NCBI GenBank assembly: GCA_963281155.1
Contig: CAUJLY010000006.1
Coordinates: forward strand, 3,162,001-3,226,000
Direction of reading: 5' to 3'
DNA: 64,000 nucleotides
Origin: Rhabditophanes sp. KR3021
Taxonomy: Eukaryota > Nematoda > Chromadorea > Rhabditida > Alloionematidae
Both the position numbers and the translations under genes were made by a program. Every line of letters begins with the position of its first letter. The stretch's first letter is position 1. The notes under the pieces are model-generated. The model was given only the letters and a program-made list of their open reading frames with translations. It was not told the origin of the DNA and ran no database searches. Below, in pieces: positions 63,170 to 64,000 of the stretch.

Positions 63170-63828
63170 TTAAGCAATCGATAAACCAAACAAATGGTTA
63201 CCCAAATGTTTCTTGTCAGTTGAGAAGAAAAGATGAGTAAAGTAAGACTTCCATCTGTTGGGATCAATTGTTTTCATCTCTTCACCTCTGTCAGTTAATG
63301 CAAAGGCATGGAAGGCATCATGAGCTGCTTTTTCAGTAAATCCATAGCTCGCCATTCCATCAGTATATTCGCATAGATCCAAAACTCCATCAGCTGATAC
63401 ATCGAAAAGCTTGAACATAAAATGTTGATAATCATCAAACCATTTTGGAATTGCTTTGTCAGTTTCTCTGTAAGCGGTTCTAAGAAGAGTAATCCATTCA
63501 TCCAATGAGATCATTTTGTCTTTGTTTTGATCAGCAGCAGCACAAAGACCATTGAAAAGAGCTTCCATGGTTTTACGGGCATATCCCATTTGAGAAGATT
63601 CAGCTCCATAGATGTCTCTTACTTTCTATAATTAATATGTAAATCAAATAATATAGTCAAAAAACCTACTCTCACTACAAGATAAAAATCAGACCAGTCT
63701 ACAAGGTGTGAATGATTTCTATCAAAAAAGATAGTAAAAATTCTTTCCCATTTCTCCAATAGAAATCTATCAACATCAGGATACTTTTCCTTCAATTCAG
63801 CGACAAGAGCAGAATCATCCGAAGCCAT
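63170..63828 (-). CDS. Calexcitin-like EF-hand calcium-binding protein
   Basis: Two exons, 63670-63828 and 63170-63625, are joined by a 44-base intron (GTAGGT...TTATAG) and give 204 residues. EF-hand-like loops are DRNHSHLVDWSD (about 36-47), DQNKDKMISLDE (about 80-91) and DVSADGVLDLCE (about 122-133). The first has non-standard residues for calcium and may bind weakly. The C-terminus, WKSYFTHLFFSTDKKHLGNHLFG, carries the conserved NHLFG end of calexcitins and invertebrate sarcoplasmic calcium-binding proteins. In molluscs and nematodes calexcitin is a neuronal calcium sensor; sarcoplasmic calcium buffering is the alternative. No signal peptide, so cytosolic. Confidence 0.9.
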
Positions 63829-64000
63829 CTTTACTTATTAGAAGTTTAATATATGTATTTAAGTGTTATCAGATTATCCAATCTAATTTACTCTTTGAAT
63901 GTGAATAATGAAAAATTGCCCCATAATATACTAATTTCCACCAGTCCCTCCTTTTTGTTTGTTATTATTATTTTGTATTGAAAGATTTAAAGTCATCCTT
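63829..64000. other. Window end, upstream of calexcitin
   Basis: AT-rich sequence presumably containing the calexcitin promoter. No other feature seen. Confidence 0.4.

Overview
The window looks like a piece of a nematode nuclear genome. The sequence is AT-rich and uses the standard genetic code. Genes are split by very short introns, mostly 37-50 bases and usually ending in TTTTAG-type acceptors. Several start codons sit a few bases after a splice acceptor that has no visible upstream exon, as expected for spliced-leader trans-splicing. The gene content fits too: a nematode phosphoethanolamine methyltransferase with only an N-terminal catalytic domain, Srt-type and Srg/Srv-type chemoreceptors, a divergent expanded-type nuclear receptor, calexcitin and a CAL-1-like calmodulin relative. 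The few introns per gene and the AT-richness hint at a clade IV (Tylenchina-like) worm, but that is inference only.

Layout from left to right. Positions 1-3034 hold nothing supportable. Three minus-strand genes follow: threonine dehydratase (3035-4413), aldo-keto reductase (4730-5710) and a RING-CH ubiquitin ligase (6301-6941). A calmodulin-like gene (8100-8870, plus) ends tail-to-tail against a nematode single-pass membrane protein gene (8955-10130, minus). A type II membrane protein with threonine-rich and glutamine-rich ectodomain (12374-17877, plus) has a 3.8 kb first intron. An intronless Srt-like receptor (18865-19899, plus) comes next.

The largest locus is a minus-strand gene of about 14 kb (20223-34429). 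It encodes a huge polydom/SVEP1-like modular surface protein: C-type lectin, LDLa, three CUB, sushi, discoidin-like, HYR, GCC2/GCC3 and EGF modules, a laminin-G/pentraxin-like module, one transmembrane helix and a tail. A complete four-helix membrane protein gene (25913-27301, plus) is nested antisense in its 3.2 kb intron. One surplus base near 27949-27951 breaks the reading frame of the big gene in this assembly.

Further right lie a nuclear receptor (39094-40566, plus), degraded coding sequence (about 40970-41650, minus), a possible small gene (41771-42268, plus), a four-exon chemoreceptor (42941-44118, plus) and a broken TIL protease-inhibitor domain (46397-46591). From 47042 to the end all clear genes are on the minus strand: pmt-1, a ClC-1/2-class chloride channel (50377-55071), a small secreted peptide with the cysteine pattern of the crustacean hyperglycaemic hormone/ion transport peptide family (58064-58417), a p24/TMED cargo receptor, actin capping protein beta and calexcitin. 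Apart from these neighbourhoods the genes do not form an obvious pathway. The most interesting items are the neurohormone-like gene, the giant modular receptor with its nested gene and frameshift, and the gene remnants.
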